The notes under the pieces were generated by a model, which saw only the letters and a program-made list of their open reading frames with translations, was not told the origin of the DNA and ran no database searches. From Lentzea atacamensis (lineage in GTDB: Bacteria > Actinomycetota > Actinomycetes > Mycobacteriales > Pseudonocardiaceae), in contig NZ_QLTT01000003.1 in NCBI RefSeq assembly GCF_003269295.1, forward strand, positions 558,001 to 622,000: a stretch of 64,000 nt of DNA. The letters are read 5' to 3'. Below, one piece after another: positions 1 through 15,000 of this stretch; the stretch's first letter is position 1; each line of letters begins with the position of its first letter. The translations under genes were made by a program, and so were the position numbers.

Positions 1-1
1 C

Positions 2-3000
2 AGCACGAACGTTCATCTCCCCGGCACCGTCGAGCGGGTCGCTGCCCGTTATGTCGAGGCGTTGCGCGAACTGGTGACGCACTGCCAGTCGGGAGTCGCG
101 GGCTTCACGCCGTCGGACTTCCCCTTGGCGTCGTTGACGCAGGGGGAGGTCGACGGGCTCGCGGAGCGTTATCCGCTGGTGGATGTGTACCGGTTGGCGC
201 CGGTGCAGTCCGGCATGTTGTTCGGCGTCGTCGGTTCGCCCGTCGACGGTCTGTACTGGGGCCAGGGCGTCTACGACATCGCCCGTCCTGTCGACGCCGA
301 GCGACTGGCACGGGCGTGGCGCGAGGTGATCGGCCGGCACGCCGCACTGCGAAGCGGGTTCGTGTGGGAAGGCGTCAGCGAGCCGGTGCAGGTCGTCCTG
401 GCGGACGTCGAGGTTCCGCTGCAGCTGCGCGACTGGTCCGATCTCGACGGGGACACCCAGCAGTCACGGCTGCGCGAGTTGCTGGCCGAGGACCGGGCGC
501 TGGGCTTCGACCTGGCGGCGCCGCCGTTGACGCGGCTGTACCTGGTGGACCGCGGCAAAGGTCGCCTTTGGCTGGTGTGGGGGCTGTACCAGGGTTTGTG
601 CGACGGGTGGAGCCTTCCCGTGGTGGTGGACGAGGTGTTCGCCGCCTACGACGGCGAGACCCTGGCTCCGGCGCGGCCGTACCGGGAGTTCATCGGCTGG
701 CTGGACGGGCGTGATCCGGACGAGTCCGAGGGTTTCTGGCGCACCTACCTGGACGGGTTCGAGGCGCCCACTCCGCTGCCCGTGGATCGGCTGGCGGCGA
801 ACCATCACGCACAGGATCGCCGCAAGACGATGCTGGACGAGGGCGTCACCACCAGGCTGGTGGAGCTGGCGCGGCGTGAGCGTGTGACGTTGTCGACGGT
901 GGTGCAGGCGGCGTGGGCGAAGGTGTTGTCCGCGTCGTCGGGTGAGGACGACGTGGTGTTCGGGCTGACGGTGTCGGGTCGTCCTGCTGAGCTGGCCGGG
1001 GTCGAGTCGATGGTCGGGTTGTTCATCAACACGTTGCCCGTGCGGGCTGTGGTGCCGGTCGACACGTCGTTTGCGTCGTGGTTGCGTGAGCTGCAGGACA
1101 ACCAGGTCGCGCTGCAACGGTTCGAGTACACGCCACTGGTGGATGTGCAGCGGTGGTCGGTTGTTCCGGGTGGCCGAGCCCTTTTCGACTCCATCGTCGT
1201 GTTCGGCAACTACCCGCACCAGGACCTGCCGGACGACCTGGCCGCCGGCTACGCCACCGTCGACTCGGTGGAGCAGGGCAACTACCCGCTCACCTTCGCG
1301 GTCGACCTGGAACGCCGCCTGCGCATCGAGGCTGAGTTCTCCACGGCCGCCTTCGACGCGGCCACGGTCGAGCGGATCCTCGACCAGCTGGTGGTCGTGC
1401 TCACCGCGGTGGCGGAACGGCCGGAGCTCGCGGTCGTGGACGTGCCGTTGCAGCGCCCGGAGCAGGCGGCGCAGCTCGTGGCGTGGGGCGAGACCGCGGT
1501 TCCGGTCACCGAGGCGTCCGTCCCCGAGCTGATCCACAGCTGGGCGGACAGTGCCGAGGTTGCCGTGGTGTGCGGCGACGAGCGCCTGACGTTCGCCGAG
1601 CTGGACGCCCGCTCCGCTGGTCTGGCGGCACGGCTGCGGCGGGCCGGGGTGACGGTGGAGTCGCCGGTGGCGGTGCTGGTGCCGCGTGGCATTGAGCTGG
1701 CGGTGGCGTTCCAGGGCGTGTTGCGCAGTGGTGGCGTGTATGTGCCGATCAATCCCGGTCTGCCCGCCGAACGCCTCGCGTTCCTCCTTGAGGACGTCGG
1801 TGCGGTCGCCGCGGTCACGACTACCCCCCTGGCCGGTGAGCTGGCCGCGTTCAGCGGCGAAGTGCTGGTGATGGACGACACGGTCCTCGATGCGCTGTCG
1901 GTGCACATGAACCCTGATGCGTTGGCGTACATCGCTTACACGTCGGGTTCGACCGGCCGTCCCAAGGGTGTGGCGGTGACGCATCGCGCGTTGTCGTCCT
2001 ATGTGGCTGGTTGGCGTGATGGCCTGCGCGCGTTGGGCGGGCCGGGCACGGTGTTGTCGATGTCGGGTCCGGGTTTCGACGTGTCGATCGGTGACATGAC
2101 GCGTGCTCTGGCGTTTGGTCAGACGGTGGTGTTCCTGCCGCACGACGAGCACGTGTCGGTGGAGTCGCTGCACGCCACGTTGGTCGAGCACCAGATCGAA
2201 GTGGCCGAGATCGTTCCCGGCATGCTCCTGCGCGATCTGGCGGCGCACTGCCGGGTGGCGGGGCCGGTCGAGAGTCTGCGGTTGGTGATCTCGGGTACGG
2301 ACATGTGGACGCACGACGCGCTCACGAGTGCGGTTGCCGAAGTCGCTCCCAACGCCGTGCCGGGCAACGTGTTCGGTGTGACCGAGGCGGCGATCGACTC
2401 GATCTTCCACGCCGTGACCGAGGACGACCCCGCGGCAGTGGTGCCCATCGGTACTCCGCTGGCCGGTGCCCGCGCTGTGGTGGTCGATTCGGCGATGCGG
2501 CCCGTTCCCATCGGTGTTCCGGGTGAGCTGTTGGTCGGTGGTGTCGGTGTGGCGCGTGGTTACCTGGGCCGTCCCGGCCTGACCGCCACGAGGTTCGTTC
2601 CCGACTTGTTCGGTGCGGCCGGTGGCCGGCTCTACCGGACCGGTGACCGGGCGCGGTGGCGTGCGGACGGCACGATCGAGTTCCTGGGCCGGGTCGATGA
2701 GCAGGTGAAGATCCGTGGTTATCGGGTCGAGCCCGGTGAGGTCGAGGTCGTCATCGGTGACCACCCCGGCGTGCGTGATGTCGTTGTGGTGGCGCGGGAT
2801 GGCGGTCCGCACGGCGGCAAGCGGCTCGTGGCTTATGTCGTGGCCGAGTCCGAGGATGTCAGTGGTTCGGTGTTGCGGGCGTGGTTGCGAGAACGCGTTC
2901 CGGACTACCTTGTGCCGTCTGTGTTCGTGGCGCTGGAACGGTTGCCGCTGACGCCGAACGGCAAGGTTGATCGAAGAGGCCTTCCCCACCCTGAGCCCGA

Positions 3001-6000
3001 GACAGCCGGTGAGGCGTATGTCGCACCGCGGACCGCTGCCGAAGAGACCCTCGCGGCCGTGTGGAGTGGCGTGCTCGGTGTCGAGCGCGTCGGCGTGCAC
3101 GACAACTTCTTCGAGCTGGGCGGGGACTCGATCCTGAGCCTGCAGATCGTCGCTCGCGTTCGTGCCGCTGGTCTGGGTGTCGATGTGGCGGACGTGTTCG
3201 CCCACCAGACGGTCGCCGAGCTGGCGGGCGTCGTGCGCGACACACCCTCGGCGACCCTGGCTGACCAGGGGGTGGTGATCGGCCCTGTTCCGCTGACGCC
3301 GATCCAGCACTGGTTCCTGGCCGAGGACATCCCGAACCGGGACCACTGGAACTGGTCCGGCATGTTCGAACTGGCACCGGGCACCGATCCCGATCGTCTG
3401 AGCCGGGCGCTCGATGTCCTTGTCGCGCACCACGATGCGTTGCGGATCCGGCTCGACGCCAATGGGCAGTACAACGCACCGGTCGACGGCGGCAGCGTGT
3501 TGCGCGTCGTCGAGGTTGCCGACGATGAGGCTGTGGTGGCGCACATGACCGCCGCGCAGACGTCCTTGCGTCTGGTCGATGGTCCGCTCATCGCCGCCGT
3601 GTTCTTCGATCGTGGTTCGCGGCCTGCGTGGCTTGGCCTGACCGTTCACCACCTGGTGATGGACGGGGTGTCGTGGAACGTGTTGCTGGAGGACCTCGAC
3701 ACGGCTTGTGCAGGCCGGGCGCTCGGGCCGAAGACGACGTCGTTCCAGCAATGGGCCGAGGTCCTGCGGGAGCTGGACGCGCAGACGGAGCGGGAGACCT
3801 GGCTGGCCCAGACCGCGGACGTGGTGGCACTGCCGCAGGACCGCCAAGGGCTCAACACCGAGACTTCGGCCGGTGTCGTGCGGTCGTGGCTCGACTCCGA
3901 GACGACCGCCGCGCTGCTGGGCGACGCTCACCGCGCCTACCGCACCCAGGGCAACGACCTGCTGCTCGCCGCTCTCGCCCAGGCGCTGGGGGAGTGGGCG
4001 GGTACCGGCCACGTGACGGTGGACCTGGAAAGCCACGGCCGTGAGGCGGTGGCGGACGGCGTCGACCTGTCGCGCACCGTCGGGTACTTCACGTCGATCT
4101 TCCCGGTGCGCCTCACCCACGAGGACGATCCGGCGGCGGCGATCAAGGCGGTGAAGGAGGAGCTGCGATCAGTGCCGCGCCGCGGTGTCGGCTATGGCGT
4201 GTTGCGCTGGCTGCAGAACGACCTGGCCGATGCTCCCGATCGGCCGGTGTTGTTCAACTACCTGGGTGCTTTCGACGCCGTCGACTCGCTCGGCCTGATC
4301 CGCCGGGAGCTCCCCGCCGAGCTGGCCGGCCCGAGCGAGGGCCCCGGCGGGACCCGTTCGCACGTCCTGCAGATCGAAGCCCAGCAGGACGCCGACGGAC
4401 GGCTGCGGGTCGACTGGCACTTCAGCCACAACCTGCACGACACCGCCACTGTTGAACGGGTTGCGGCTCGGTATGTCGAGGCGTTGCGTGGGTTGGTCGG
4501 GCATTGCCGGTCGGCTGGTGGGTTCACGCCGTCGGACTTCCCGTTGGCGTCGTTGACGCAGGGTGAGGTGGATGGGCTGGCGGAGCGTTATCCGCTGGTG
4601 GATGTGTATCGGTTGGCGCCGGTGCAGTCGGGCATGTTGTTCGGTGTCGTGGGTGCTCCTGTCGACGGGCTTTACTGGGGACAGGGCGTCTACGACCTCG
4701 CCGGGCCGATCGACGCGGAGCGGCTTGCCGATGCCTGGCGGTCGGTGATCGCCCGGCACGCCGCGTTGCGCAGCGGGTTCGTGTGGGAGGGCGTCAGCGA
4801 GCCGGTGCAGATCGTGCTGGCTGACGTTGATGTCCCGCTTGAGCAGCGGGACTGGTCTGGCCTCGACGACGCGGCTCAGCAAGAGCAACTGCAGGCGCTC
4901 CTGGCGTCCGATCGCGCGCTGGGCTTCGATCTCGCCGTGCCGCCGTTGATGCGGCTGTACCTGGTCGATCGCGGCGAGGACCGGCTGTGGCTGGTGTGGG
5001 GCTTGTACCAAGGCCTGTGCGACGGGTGGAGCCTGCCCGTCGTGATGGACGAGGTGTCCGCCACCTACCAGGGCCAGTCGCTTGAGCCCGTCCGGTCCTA
5101 CCGGGACTTCATCGCGTGGCTGGGCCGGCGTGACCCGTCCGAGTCCGAGGGCTTCTGGCGCACCTACCTGGACGGCTTCGAGGCCCCCACGCCACTTCCG
5201 GTCGATCGGCTGGCGAGCAGCCACTACGACCAGGACCGCCGCCGGATGCGCCTGGACGAGACCGTCACGGCCAATCTGGTCGAGCTGGCCCGCCGCGAGC
5301 GCGTGACGCTGTCGACGGTCGTGCAGGCGGCGTGGGCACTGCTGCTGTCGACGTATTCGGGTGACGACGACGTGGTGTTCGGCCTGACCGTCTCGGGCCG
5401 TCCTGCTGAGCTGGCCGGGGTCGAGTCGATGGTCGGCTTGTTCATCAACACGTTGCCCGTGCGGGCTGTGGTGCCGGTCGACACGTCGTTTGCGTCGTGG
5501 TTGCCTTCGCTGCAGGACAACCAGGTTGCGCTGCAACGGTTCGAGTACACGCCGTTGGTGGACGTGCAGCGGTGGTCGGCCGTTCCGCACGGTCGTGCGT
5601 TGTTCGACTCCATCGTGGTGTTCGGCAACTATCCGCAGGAAGAGTTGCCGGAAGACCTGAGTGGCTTGCAGGCCGCCGACTCGGTCGAGCAGGGCAACTA
5701 CCCGCTCACCTTCGCCGTCGACCTCGAACGCACGCTGCGTGTGGAGGCGGAGTTCTCGACGGCGGCGTTCGACGCGGTCACGGTCGAGCGGATCCTCGAC
5801 CAGCTCGCTGTTGTGCTCACCGCGGTCGCGGAACGGCCTGAGCTGGCGGTGCGGGACGTGCCGTTGCAGCGTCCCGAGCAGGCTGCCGAGTTGGTGGCGT
5901 GGGGTGCCACCCCGGTGCCTGTTGCCGAGCGGCCGGTGCCGGATCTGATCGACGACTGGGCGCGGGCCTCGGCCGAGGTTGCCGTGATCTGCGGGGACGA

Positions 6001-9000
6001 GCGGCTCACGTTCGCCGAGCTGGGCACGCGGGCCGATGCGCTGGCTGCTCGGCTTCAGCAGGCCGGGGTGACCGTGGCGTCGCCGGTGGCGGTGTTGGTG
6101 CCGCGTGGGATCGAGCTGGCGGTGGCGTTCCAGGGTGTGTTGCGCAGTGGTGGCGTGTATGTGCCGGTCAACCCTGGTCTGCCTGCTGAGCGTTTGGCGT
6201 TTTTGCTGGCTGATGCCGGTGTGGTTGCCGCTGTGACGACGTCGGTTCTGGCGGGGGAGTTGTCCGGGTTCGCGGGCGAAGTCCTGCTGCTGGACGAGAT
6301 GTCCGGGGTCTCGGACGAGCCGCTCGCGCCGGTCGACCCCAACGCGTTGGCGTACATCGCCTACACGTCGGGCTCGACGGGTCGGCCCAAGGGCGTGGCG
6401 GTGACGCATCGCGCGTTGTCGTCGTACGTGGCCGGTTGGCGTGATGGCCTGCGCGCGTTGGGCGGCCCCGGCACGGTGTTGTCGATGTCCGGCCCGGGCT
6501 TCGACGTGTCGATCGGTGACATGACGCGTGCCCTGTCGTTCGGGCAGACCGTGGTGTTTCTGCCGCACGACGAGCACGTGACCGTGGAGTCGTTGCACCG
6601 CACTTTGGTGGATCACTCGGTCGAGGTCGCGGAGATCGTGCCCGGCATGCTGCTGCGTGATCTGGCGGCGCATTGCCGTACCGCCGGGCCGGTGGAGAGC
6701 TTGCGCCTGGTGATCTCGGGTACGGACATGTGGACGCACGACGCGCTCGCCACGGCAGTGGCCGAAGTGGCGCCGAATGCGGTGCCGGGCAACGTGTTCG
6801 GCGTGACCGAGGCGGCGATCGACTCGATCTTCCACGCCGTGACGGAGGATCACCCTGCGGACGTGGTGCCGATCGGTACGCCGTTGGCCGGTGCACAGGC
6901 GTTCGTGGTGGACGGCTTGTTGCGGCCGGCACCGGTGGGTGTGCCGGGTGAGCTGCTGGTCGGCGGTCCCGGTCTGGCTCAGGGCTATGTGGGCCGTCCG
7001 GACCTGACCGCCGAGCGGTTCGTGCCCGATGTGTTCGGTGGTGCCGGCGGGCGGTTGTACCGCACCGGTGACCGGGCTCGGTGGCGTGCGGACGGGACCA
7101 TCGAGTTCCTGGGCCGGGTCGACGAGCAGGTGAAGATCCGTGGTTACCGGGTTGAGCCGGGCGAGGTCGAGGTGGTCATCGGTGATCACCCGGACGTGCG
7201 TGATGTCGTTGTGGTCGCTCGTGATGGCGGCCCGCACGGTGGCAAGCGACTCGTGGCTTACGTGGTCGCTGAGGGTGGATACGTCAGTGGGTCGGTGTTG
7301 CGGGCGTGGTTGCGAGAACGCGTTCCGGACTATCTCGTGCCGTCGGTGTTCGTGGCGCTGGAGCGGCTGCCGCTGACGCCGAACGGGAAGGTTGATCGGC
7401 GAGGGCTGCCCGATCCTGAGCCCGAGACGGCCGGTGAGGCGCATGTCGCGCCCCGGACCGTTGCCGAGGAGACCCTCGCGGCGGTGTGGTCGCAGGTGCT
7501 CGGTGTCGAGCGTGTTGGCGTGCACGACAACTTCTTCGAGCTCGGTGGCGATTCGATCCTGAGCCTGCAGATCGTGGCTCGGGCTCGCGCGGCCGGTCTG
7601 GGTGTCGATGTGGCGGACGTGTTCGCCCATCAGACCATCGCCGAGCTGGCTCTGGCCGTGCGGGCGGCTCCGGAAACGACGCTTGCCGAGCAAGGCGCGG
7701 TCACCGGACCTGTTCCGCTGACGCCGATCCAGCGCTGGTTCCTGGCTCAGGACATCCCGGACCGGGATCACTGGAACTGGTCGGGTGTGTTCGAGCTGGT
7801 GCCCGGCACCGATCCGGACCGGCTCGGGCGGGCACTCGAGGCCGTTGTCGCCCACCACGATGCGCTGCGGATCAGGTTCGACGCCGACAGCCAGTACAAC
7901 GCGCCGGTCGACGGTGGCGGGTTCTTGCTCGTTGCCGATGACCAGGACGTGGTCGCGCACATGACGGCGGCGCAGAAGTCGTTGCGTCTCGCCGATGGTC
8001 CGCTTCTGGCTGCCGTCTTCTTCGATCGCGGTGACGAGCCTGCGTGGCTCGGTCTGACCGTGCACCACCTGGTGATGGACGGGGTGTCGTGGAATCTCCT
8101 GCTGGAGGACCTCGACACCGCCTACCGCGGTGGGACGCTCGCGCCGAAGACGACCTCGTTCAAGGCGTGGTCCGAACAGCTCCAGACCTTCGACGCCGGC
8201 GGCGAACGTGCGCATTGGGTTGCGGCGACCACGGACGTCACGGCCGTCCCGGTGGACGGGCACGGTCCGAACACGGAGGCATCCAGTGCGGTCGTGCAGT
8301 CGTGGCTGGATGCCGAGACGACTGCGGCGCTTCTGGGCGATGCGCACAAGGCGTACCGCACGCAGGGCCACGACCTGCTCCTGACCGCTCTTGCCCAGAC
8401 CCTGGGTGAGTGGGCTGGTGGTGACCACGTCACCGTGGACTTGGAGAGCCACGGCCGTGAGGGTGCGGATCTGTCTCGCACGGTCGGGTGGTTCACGTCG
8501 ATCTTCCCGGTGCGGCTCACGAGCCGGCGTGATCCGTCGGCGGCGATCAAGGCGGTGAAGGAAGAGCTGCGATCAGTGCCGCGCCGCGGTGTCGGCTATG
8601 GCGTGTTGCGCTGGCTGCAGGGCGAACTGGCCAGTGCGCCGGATCGGCCGGTGTTGTTCAACTACCTGGGTGCCTTCGACGCCGTCGACGCGGCTGGGCT
8701 GATTCGCCGGGAACTTCCCGCCGAGCTGGCCGGACCGAGTGAAGGCGAGGGCGGGACGCGATCGCACCTGTTGCAGCTCGAAGTGCAGCAGGGTGCGGAT
8801 GGGCGGTTGTCCATCGAGTGGTTCCACTCCACCAACCTGCACGAGACCGCCACTGTTGAACGGGTTGCGGCTCGGTATGTCGAGGCGTTGCGTGGGTTGG
8901 TCGGGCATTGCCGGTCGGCTGGTGGGTTCACGCCGTCGGACTTCCCGTTGGCGTCGTTGACGCAGGGTGAGGTGGATGGGCTGGCGGAGCGTTATCCGCT

Positions 9001-12000
9001 GGTGGATGTGTATCGGTTGGCGCCGGTGCAGTCGGGCATGTTGTTCGGTGTCGCGGGTTCCCCTGTCGACGGGCTCTACTGGGGACAGGGCGTCTACGAC
9101 CTCGCCGGGCCGATCGACGCGGAGCGGCTGGCGGCGGCCTGGCGTGAAGTCGTTGCCCGGCACGCACCTCTGCGCAGCGGTTTCGTGTGGGAAGGCGTCA
9201 GCGAGCCGGTTCAGGTCGTGCTGGCCGAGGTCGACGTGCCGTTGACGACTCACGACTGGTCAGGACTCGATGAGGCTGCACAACAGGTGCGGTTGCAGGA
9301 GTTGCTGGCGGAGGACCGCGCGCTCGGGTTCGATCTCGCTCGCCCGCCGCTCACCCGCCTCTACCTCGTCGACCGCGGCGACGGGCGGAACTGGCTCGTT
9401 TGGGGGCTGTACCAGGGCTTGTGCGACGGGTGGAGTTTGCCTGTCGTCATGGACGAGGTGTCCGCCGCCTATCAACGGCAGTCTCTGCCACCGGCGCGGC
9501 CGTACCGCGACTACATCGCCTGGCTCGGCCAGCGCGATCCCGCTGACACCGAAGGGTTCTGGCGCACCTACCTCGACGGCTTCGAGGCTCCGACTCCGTT
9601 GCCCGCCGATCGGTTGGCGGCGAGCCACCACGACCAGGACCGGCGGTGTACGCACCTGAGTGAGGGTGTGACGGCCGGGCTGGTGGAGCTGGCGCGGCGT
9701 GAGCGTGTGACGTTGTCGACGGTGGTGCAGGCGGCGTGGGCGAAGGTGTTGTCCGCGTCGTCGGGTGAGGACGACGTGGTGTTCGGGCTGACGGTGTCGG
9801 GTCGTCCTGCTGAGCTGGCCGGGGTCGAGTCGATGGTCGGCTTGTTCATCAACACGTTGCCCGTGCGGGCTGTGGTGCCGGTCGACATGCCGTTTGCGTC
9901 GTGGTTGCACGAGCTGCGGGACAACCAGGTCGCGCTGCAACGGTTCGAGTACACGCCACTCGTTGACGTGCAGCGCTGGTCTGCGGTGCCGCACGGTCGC
10001 GCGTTGTTCGACAGCATCGTGGTGTTCGGCAATTTCCCGCAGGAGGAGCAGCCGGAAGACCTGGGCGGGGTGCAGGCCGTCGAGTCGGTGGAGCAGGGCA
10101 ACTACCCGCTCACCTTCGCGGTCGACCTGGAGACGACGCTCAAGATCGAAGCCGAGTTCTCGACGGTCGCGTTCGACGCGGTGACAGTCGAGCGGGTCCT
10201 CGACCAACTGGTGGTCGTGCTCACGGCGGTGGCGGAACGGCCGGGGCTCGCCGTCGGCGACGTGCCGTTGCAGCGTCCCGAGCAGGCGGCGGAGTTGGTC
10301 GCGTGGGGGAGAACACCGGAACCTGCCGCCGAACCGCCGGTGCCCGACCTGATCGACAGCTGGACTCACACCACCCCTGACGCCGTGGCAGTGGTGTGCG
10401 GCGAGGACAGCCTCACGTTCGCCCAGTTGCGGGCGCGGGCCGACGCACTGGCGGGACGGCTGCAGCAGGCCGGGGTGACGGTGGAGTCGCCGGTGGCGGT
10501 GCTGGTGCCGCGCGGGATCGACTTGGCCGTGGCCTTCCACGGCGTGCTGCGCGCCGGTGGCGTGTATGTGCCGATCAACCCCGGTCTGCCCGCCGAGCGC
10601 CTCACGTTCCTCCTCGAGAACGTTGGTGCGGTCGCCGCGGTCACGACGGAGGATCTCGTCGGTGAGCTGGCAGGGTTCGCCGGCGAGGTGCTGGAGCTGG
10701 ATGACGACGTCACCTCGGCGGGGACTCGCCTCGTCAAGCGCGATGCGTTGGCGTACATCGCTTACACGTCAGGTTCGACCGGTCGGCCCAAGGGCGTGGC
10801 GGTGACGCATGCCGCGCTCTCGTCCTATGTGGCCGGTTGGCGTGATGGCCTGCGCGCGTTGGGCGGCCCCGGCACGGTGTTGTCGATGTCCGGCCCGGGC
10901 TTCGACGTGTCGATCGGTGACATGACGCGTGCCCTGGCATTTGGTCAGACGGTGGTGTTCCTGCCGCACGACGAGCACGTGACGGTGGAGTCGTTGCACC
11001 AGACCCTGGTCGCCCATGAGGTCGAGGTCGCGGAGATCGTGCCGGGCATGCTCCTGCGCGACTTGGCGGCGCACTGCCGGATCGCTGGTCCTGTCGAGAG
11101 CCTGCGTTTGGTGATCTCGGGCACTGACATGTGGACGCACGACGCGCTCACGAGTGCGGTGGCTGAAGTGGCGCCGAATGCGGTGCCGGGCAACGTGTTC
11201 GGTGTGACCGAGGCGGCGATCGACTCGATCTTCCACGCCGTGACGGAGGATCACCCTGCGGCCGTGGTGCCGATCGGTACGCCTTTGACCGGTGCACAGG
11301 CGTTCGTGGTGGACGGCTCGTTGCGGCCGGCACCGGTGGGTGTGCCGGGCGAGCTGCTGGTCGGCGGTCCTGGTGTGGCGCGTGGGTACGTGGGCCGCCC
11401 GGACCTGACCGCGGAGCGGTTCGTGCCTGACGTGTTCACGGGCTCTGGCCAGCGTCTGTACCGCACTGGTGACCGGGCGCGGTGGCGTGCGGACGGCACG
11501 ATCGAGTTCCTGGGCCGGGTCGACGAGCAGGTGAAGATCCGTGGTTATCGGGTCGAGCCCGGCGAGGTCGAGGTGGTCATCGGTGACCACCCGGACGTGC
11601 GTGATGTTGTTGTGGTGGCGCGGGATGGTGGTGCGCACGGTGGCAAGCGTCTGGTTGCCTACGTTGTTGCGGAGGGGGAGTTCAGCGCGAAGGTCCTGAG
11701 GGACTGGTTGCGTGAGAGGGTGCCGGACTACCTGGTGCCGTCGGTGTTCGTGACGCTGGGTCGGCTGCCGCTGACGCCGAACGGGAAGGTCGACCGCCAG
11801 GGCCTGCCCGACCCCGAACCCGAGACGACCGGCGAGGCGTATGTCGCGCCCCGCAACGCTGCTGAGGAAACGCTGGCGGCGGTGTGGAGTGGCGTGCTGG
11901 GTGTCGAGCGCGTTGGGGTGCACGACAACTTCTTCGAGCTGGGCGGCGACTCGATCCTGAGCCTGCAGATCGTCGCCCGTGTTCGCGCGGCCGGTCTGGG

Positions 12001-15000
12001 GGTGGATGTGGCGGACGTGTTCGCCCACCAGACGGTTGCCGAACTCGCCCTGGCGGTGCGGGACACCCCCGCGGTCTCCTCGGCGGAGCAGGGTGTGGTC
12101 ACCGGGCCCATCCCGTTCACACCGATTCAGCACTGGTTCCTGACGCAGGACATCCCGGATCGGGACCACTGGAACTGGTCGGGTGTGTTCGAACTGGCGG
12201 CCGGCACCGATCCCGATCGCCTTGCGTCGGCGCTCAATGCCGTGGTGGCGCACCACGACGCGTTGCGCATCCGGTTCACATCGGATGAGCAGCACAACGC
12301 CGGCATCGAGCCTGTTGACCTGCGGGTTGTTGCTGTGCACGACGATGAAGTGTCCGCGGAGATGACGACGGCGCAGAAGTCGTTGCGGTTGGCCGATGGT
12401 CCGCTTCTGGCTGCGGTCTTCTTCGACCGTGGTGATGAGCCTGCGTGGCTTGGTCTGACCGTTCATCACCTGGTGATGGACGGGGTGTCGTGGAACGTGT
12501 TGCTGGAGGACCTCGACACCGCTTACCACGGCGGGACGCTCGCGCCGAAGACGACGTCGTTCCAGCAGTGGGCACAGCAGTTGCAGGACGACGACGCCAG
12601 CGCCGAGCGCGACCATTGGATCGCCGCGACCGCGGACGTGCCTGCGCTTCCCGCTGATGGTGACGGCCCGAACACCGATGCGTCCGAGTCGATCGTGCAG
12701 TCGTGGCTGGACGCGGACACGACTGCGACGCTGCTCGGCGATGCGCACAAGGCGTACCGCACGCAGGGCCACGAGCTGCTGCTGACCGCTCTCGCTCAGA
12801 CGCTCGGTGAGTGGGCCGGCACCGATCACGTCACCGTGGACTTGGAAAGCCACGGCCGTGAAGGTGCGGACCTGTCCCGGACGGTCGGCTGGTTCACGTC
12901 GATCTTCCCCGCCCGCCTCACCAACCAGCGTGATCCGGCGATGGCGATCAAGGCCGTCAAGGAAGGTTTGCGGGCGGTACCGCGTCGTGGCGTGGGTTAT
13001 GGCGTTCTGCGCTGGCTGCAGGGTGAACTGGCGGGTGCGCCGGATCGACCGGTGTTGTTCAACTACCTCGGCGTGCATGACGCCACCGGTGACGACGAGG
13101 CAGGGTTGATCCGCCGCGAGCTGGACAGCGATCTCGCCGGCCCGACCGAGGGCGAAGGCGGGACGCGATCGCACCTGTTGCAGCTCGAAGTGCAGCAGGC
13201 CGCTGACGGACGGTTGTCCATCGAGTGGTTCCACTCCACCAACCGCCACGACACCGCCACCATCGAGCGGGTTGCCGCAAGGTACGTCGAGGCGTTGCGC
13301 GAACTGGTCGAGCACTGCAGGTCGACGGCCGGTGGGTTCACGCCGTCGGACTTCCCCTTGGCATCGCTGGCCCAGCCGGAGATCGACCGGCTCGCGGAGC
13401 GTTATCCGCTGGTGGACGTGTACCGGTTGGCGCCGGTGCAGTCGGGCATGCTGTTCGGTGTCGTGGGTTCGTCCGTCGACGGCCTCTACTGGGGCCAGAG
13501 CGTCTACGACCTCGCGGGCCCGATCGACGTGGAGCGGTTCGCGGCGGCGTGGCGTGAGGTGATCGCCCGGCACGCGTCCCTGCGCAGTGGCTTCGTGTGG
13601 GAGGGCGTCGGCGAGCCGGTGCAGGTCGTGCTCGCGGACGTTGACGTTCCGCTCGAGCAGCGGGACTGGTCGGGCCTTGACGAGGCCGCACAACAGGTTC
13701 GGCTGCAGGAGCTGCTGGCGGACGATCGTGCGCTCGGGTTCGACCTGGCCCGGCCGCCGTTGATGCGGCTGTACCTGGTGGACTGCGGCAACGGGCAGAA
13801 CTGGCTGATCTGGGGCCTCTACCAGGGCTTGTGCGACGGGTGGAGCCTGCCCGTCGTGATGGACGAGGTGTCCGCCGCCTACCAGGGCAGCGCGCTGGAG
13901 CCCACCCGGCCGTACCGGGACTTCATCGCGTGGCTGGACGGCCGTGACCCGGCCGAGCCGGAAGCGTTCTGGCGCACGTATCTGGGTGGCTTCGAGGCGC
14001 CGACTCCGTTGCCCGCCGATCGGTTGGCGGTGAGCCACTACGACCAGGACCGCCGGCGCACGCACCTGGACGGCAGCGTGACGGCGAGCCTGGTGGAACT
14101 GGCCCGGCGCGAGCGCGTGACGCTGTCGACGGTCGTGCAGGCCGCGTGGGCGAAGGTCCTCTCCGCGAGTTCGGGCGAGGACGACGTGGTGTTCGGCCTG
14201 ACCGTCTCGGGCCGTCCTGCTGAGCTGGCCGGGGTCGAGTCGATGGTCGGCCTGTTCATCAACACCCTGCCGATCCGGGCAGTCGTGCCCGCGGACGTGC
14301 CGTTCACCTCGTGGCTGCACGACCTGCGGGACAACCAGGTTGCGGTGCAACGGTTCGAGTACACGCCGCTGGTGGATGTGCAGCGCTGGTCGGCCGTTCC
14401 GCACGGTCGTGCGTTGTTCGACAGCATCGTGGTGTTCGGCAACTACCCCCAGGAGGAGCAGCCGGAGGATCTGGGCGGGGTGGGCGCCGTCGAGTCGGTG
14501 GAGCAGGGCAACTACCCGCTCACCTTCGCGGTCGACCTGGAGGCCACGCTCAAGATCGAAGCCGAGTTCTCGACGGCCGCGTTCGACGCGACCACGGTCG
14601 AACGGATCCTCGACCAGCTCATGGTCGTGCTGACGGCGGTGGCCGAGCGGCCGGACCTGCCGGTTCAGGACATCCCGCTGCACCGCCCGGCCCAGGCCGC
14701 CCAGCTCGTGGAGTGGGGCAGCACGACTCCTCCTGCCGCCGAGCGGCCGGTGCCGGACCTGATCGACGACTGGGCGCGGACCTCGGCCGAGATCGCCGTG
14801 GTCTGCGGGGACGAGCGGCTCACGTTCGCCGAGCTGGGCGCTCGGGCCGATGCCCTGGCCGCCCGTTTGCGCCGGGTTGGTGTGACGGTGGAGTCACCGG
14901 TGGCGGTCTTGGCGCCGCGTGGGATCGAGCTGGCGGTGGCGTTCCAGGGTGTGCTGCGTTCTGGTGGCGTGTACGTGCCGATCAACCCCGGTCTGCCTGC

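Noticed and set aside
62..100. TTG at nt 62 as the start of the first NRPS
   Set aside because: The frame is open to the left edge and encodes E-domain sequence before this codon, so the true start lies outside the window.
587..607. The altered C domains as heterocyclization (Cy) domains
   Set aside because: Cy domains have DxxxxD in this place. Here Asp-Gly is kept with Tyr-Gln before it, and the A-domain code does not suit Cys, Ser or Thr.
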